From assembly GCA_964607675.1 (NCBI GenBank), contig CAZSLC010000038.1, positions 1 through 9,585 of the forward strand: DNA of 9,585 bases, read 5' to 3'. Each line of letters starts with the position of its first letter. The stretch's first letter is position 1. The stretch is from CAZSLC01 sp964607675. GTDB lineage: Bacteria > Bacteroidota > Bacteroidia > Bacteroidales > UBA932. Of this stretch, positions 8,198 to 9,585 are shown in pieces. Both the position numbers and the translations under genes were made by a program. A model generated the notes under the pieces. It was given only the letters and a program-made list of their open reading frames with translations. It was not told the DNA's origin and made no database searches.

Positions 8198-9073
8198 ATG
8201 ATTAAGAGAGTCGTTTTGTTATATTTTAGCCCTACTGGGACTACCCGAAGGATTTGCGAGAGCATTGCCAACGGTGTGATCAATGGTGCTATGGAGAGGG
8301 TGGTGCTGGATATTACCCCTGCTGCTTCTCGAAGGGAGGTGCTGCAATTTGGAGAGGGTGATTTGGTGATTTTTGGGGCCCCTGTTTACATAGGGAGGAT
8401 GCCCAATCTTATTTCTCCATATTTCAGAAGCATCAGAGGGGGAGGGGCATTCGGTGTTGCTGTGGCTGTCTATGGCAATAGAGCCTTTGATGATGGCCTG
8501 ATTGAATTGAGGGATATTCTTCATAATGACGGATTTAAGGTGTTGGCTGCTGCCGCTTTTGTGGGTGAACATTCATTTTCTAAGGTGCTTGGTGGCGGTA
8601 GGCCTGATGATTGTGATGTGGCGAAGGGGGTGGCGTTTGGAAGGGAGTTGGCCCAATATTGCAATGGGGGTAAAATGGACAACGATTTCCCTTTTGATGA
8701 GGAGAGGCTGCCTCAGGTTCCAGGGAACCCATTTCCCTACAAAGGGTTTTATAAGGCGAAGGATAATAAGGATAAAAGTGTGGATATTAGGAGGGTAACC
8801 CCTAAAACTGATGCTTCTAAATGTACACGGTGTGCTCTTTGTGCCGACATTTGTTCAATGGGGTGCATCGTGCCAGTTAGGGACTCTTCAGGCAATATGG
8901 ATTTTTCTAACATCGAAGGTATCTGTATAAAATGCAGTGCGTGTGTGAAGAGGTGTCCTGCTGGGGCAAAATATTTCGATGATGATAGTTTTCTGAGCCA
9001 TCTACAGGTGCTGGAGGAGACCTTCTCTTGCAGAAGATGCGAGCCGCAGTGGTGGTGGCAGCATCAGAAATAA
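8198..9073 (+). CDS. EFR1-family protein: flavodoxin domain plus two 4Fe-4S clusters
   Basis: A 291-residue cytoplasmic redox protein. The N-terminal flavodoxin-like domain (about 1-155) carries the FMN phosphate loop SPTGTTRR (11-18) and FGAPVYIGRMP (59-69). A linker leads to a dicluster ferredoxin domain with two complete CxxCxxCxxxC sets: C209/212/215/219 and C243/246/249/253 (the latter followed by P). It presumably shuttles electrons between FMN and the clusters; the physiological partner of this family is not known to me. The ATG at 8198 is chosen because MIKRVVLLYFSPTGTT is the canonical flavodoxin opening. A GTG at 8138 would add 20 residues without family character. A good promoter lies at 8094-8124, giving a leader of about 65 nt. 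The C-terminal tail (CRRCEP then WWW) is unusual. The gene is much more GC-rich than the efflux operon. Confidence 0.9.
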   Translation: MIKRVVLLYFSPTGTTRRICESIANGVINGAMERVVLDITPAASRREVLQFGEGDLVIFGAPVYIGRMPNLISPYFRSIRGGGAFGVAVAVYGNRAFDDGLIELRDILHNDGFKVLAAAAFVGEHSFSKVLGGGRPDDCDVAKGVAFGRELAQYCNGGKMDNDFPFDEERLPQVPGNPFPYKGFYKAKDNKDKSVDIRRVTPKTDASKCTRCALCADICSMGCIVPVRDSSGNMDFSNIEGICIKCSACVKRCPAGAKYFDDDSFLSHLQVLEETFSCRRCEPQWWWQHQK

Positions 9074-9075
9074 TC

Positions 9076-9585
9076 TTACTCCTCAACTTTTTGCGGTGTG
9101 AGAAATATATTGTTTATTTGTTGATAAAACACTTTTTCCGAAAGGAGAATCTCACGTATTCTGTCGAGTAACTCTCTAAAATAGTTCATCGATGAGCCAC
9201 TCTTGAACCTTTCGTCATTTAAGGCAAAGCCTTTGATTATATATTCTCGCAAGCGTTGTGTCGCCCAAATACGAAACTGCGTACCTTGCTGAGATTTTAC
9301 ACGATATCCAACTGATATTATAACATCGAGGTTGTAGTAAGTAACATCATAATCTTTACCATCAGCAGCAGTTGTTCGGAATTTCCGAACAACTGAATTC
9401 TCATCAAGTTCTCCCTCTTCAAAGATGTTTTTGATGTGCTCACTTATAGTTGATTTACCTCTATCAAACAACTCTTGCTCGCTGTAAATATTGAGGATAT
9501 GCTCGTTGATGGTGGAGCGTGATTTTCCAATATCAAACAACTCTTGCTCGCTGTAAATATTGAGGATATGCTCGTTGATGGTGGA
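9076..9585 (-). CDS. RhuM-family protein, partial at the window edge, C-terminally truncated and with tandem N-terminal repeats (possible pseudogene)
   Basis: The frame is open to the last base, so the true start lies outside; the only initiator codon near the edge is a TTG at 9540, which falls inside a repeat. The readable part matches the first half of RhuM-family proteins: a DNA-binding-like segment LFDRGKSTISEHIKNIFEEGE, then LDENSVVRKF, YYNLDVIISVGYRVKS and GTQFRIWATQRLREYIIKGF. It ends soon after FYQQINNIF, whereas full members, as I recall them, run to roughly 340 residues with a second conserved half. That half is missing. Upstream of the normal segment are one full and one partial copy of a variant segment (LFDIGKSRSTINEHILNIYSEQE), repeated in frame. 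RhuM proteins were named from a Salmonella pathogenicity island and are common in accessory and restriction-modification loci; their biochemical role is unclear. The gene is convergent with the EFR1 gene, with 2 nt between stops. Confidence 0.8.
   Translation of the reverse strand, partial: STINEHILNIYSEQELFDIGKSRSTINEHILNIYSEQELFDRGKSTISEHIKNIFEEGELDENSVVRKFRTTAADGKDYDVTYYNLDVIISVGYRVKSQQGTQFRIWATQRLREYIIKGFALNDERFKSGSSMNYFRELLDRIREILLSEKVFYQQINNIFLTPQKVEE
9462..9585. repeat. 69-bp-period in-frame tandem repeat inside the RhuM-family gene
   Basis: Bases 9462-9516 and 9531-9585 are identical over 55 bp, and the second copy is cut off by the window end, so the unit is 69 bp (23 codons). The 14 bp before each 55-bp copy (9448-9461 and 9517-9530) are only partly similar. 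On the minus strand the unit encodes LFDIGKSRSTINEHILNIYSEQE. The following normal segment (LFDRGKSTISEHIKNIFEEGE, 21 residues) is a diverged third copy of the same helix-turn-helix-like element. Perfect identity of the two copies means recent duplication or an assembly loop. Confidence 0.9.

Overview
The window looks like a piece of a Bacteroidota (probably Bacteroidales) chromosome. The evidence is the family content: an EFR1-type flavodoxin/ferredoxin protein, a LytS/LytTR pair fused into an efflux operon, and a RhuM-family gene. The promoter style also fits: a TTTG-N19-TAAATTTG element matches the Bacteroidota -33/-7 consensus TTTG / TAnnTTTG. Shine-Dalgarno sequences are weak or absent throughout. 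No rRNA, tRNA, CRISPR array or insertion sequence is visible.

Positions 18-7222 (minus strand) hold one tightly packed operon, in transcription order: a lipoprotein periplasmic adaptor (6206-7222), an RND inner-membrane pump (3139-6174), a TolC-like outer-membrane channel (1832-3139), a LytS-type histidine kinase (787-1860) and a LytTR response regulator (18-794). The last three gene junctions overlap. This is a complete tripartite efflux pump that carries its own two-component system at the distal end. In front of the adaptor gene lies a 13-bp imperfect direct repeat with a 21-bp period (7270-7303). Its spacing and core resemble operators of LytTR regulators such as E. coli YpdB. The simplest model is that the distal regulator activates its own pump operon.

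Upstream on the same strand is a monofunctional peptidoglycan glycosyltransferase, mtgA (7307-8002). Transcribed divergently is an EFR1-family protein with a flavodoxin domain and two 4Fe-4S clusters (8198-9073). The region between them holds a good promoter for the plus-strand gene, a weaker one for mtgA, and a 19-bp dyad (8068-8086).

At the right edge, two bases from the end of the EFR1 gene, a convergent RhuM-family gene runs off the window (9076-9585). It lacks the usual C-terminal half, and its N-terminal DNA-binding segment is tandemly repeated (69-bp period). It may be a decaying or mosaic mobile/defence-island remnant, or partly an assembly artefact.

No wholly new system is evident. 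The points most worth checking are the candidate LytTR operator, the RhuM repeat and the unusual Cys/Trp tail of the EFR1 protein.
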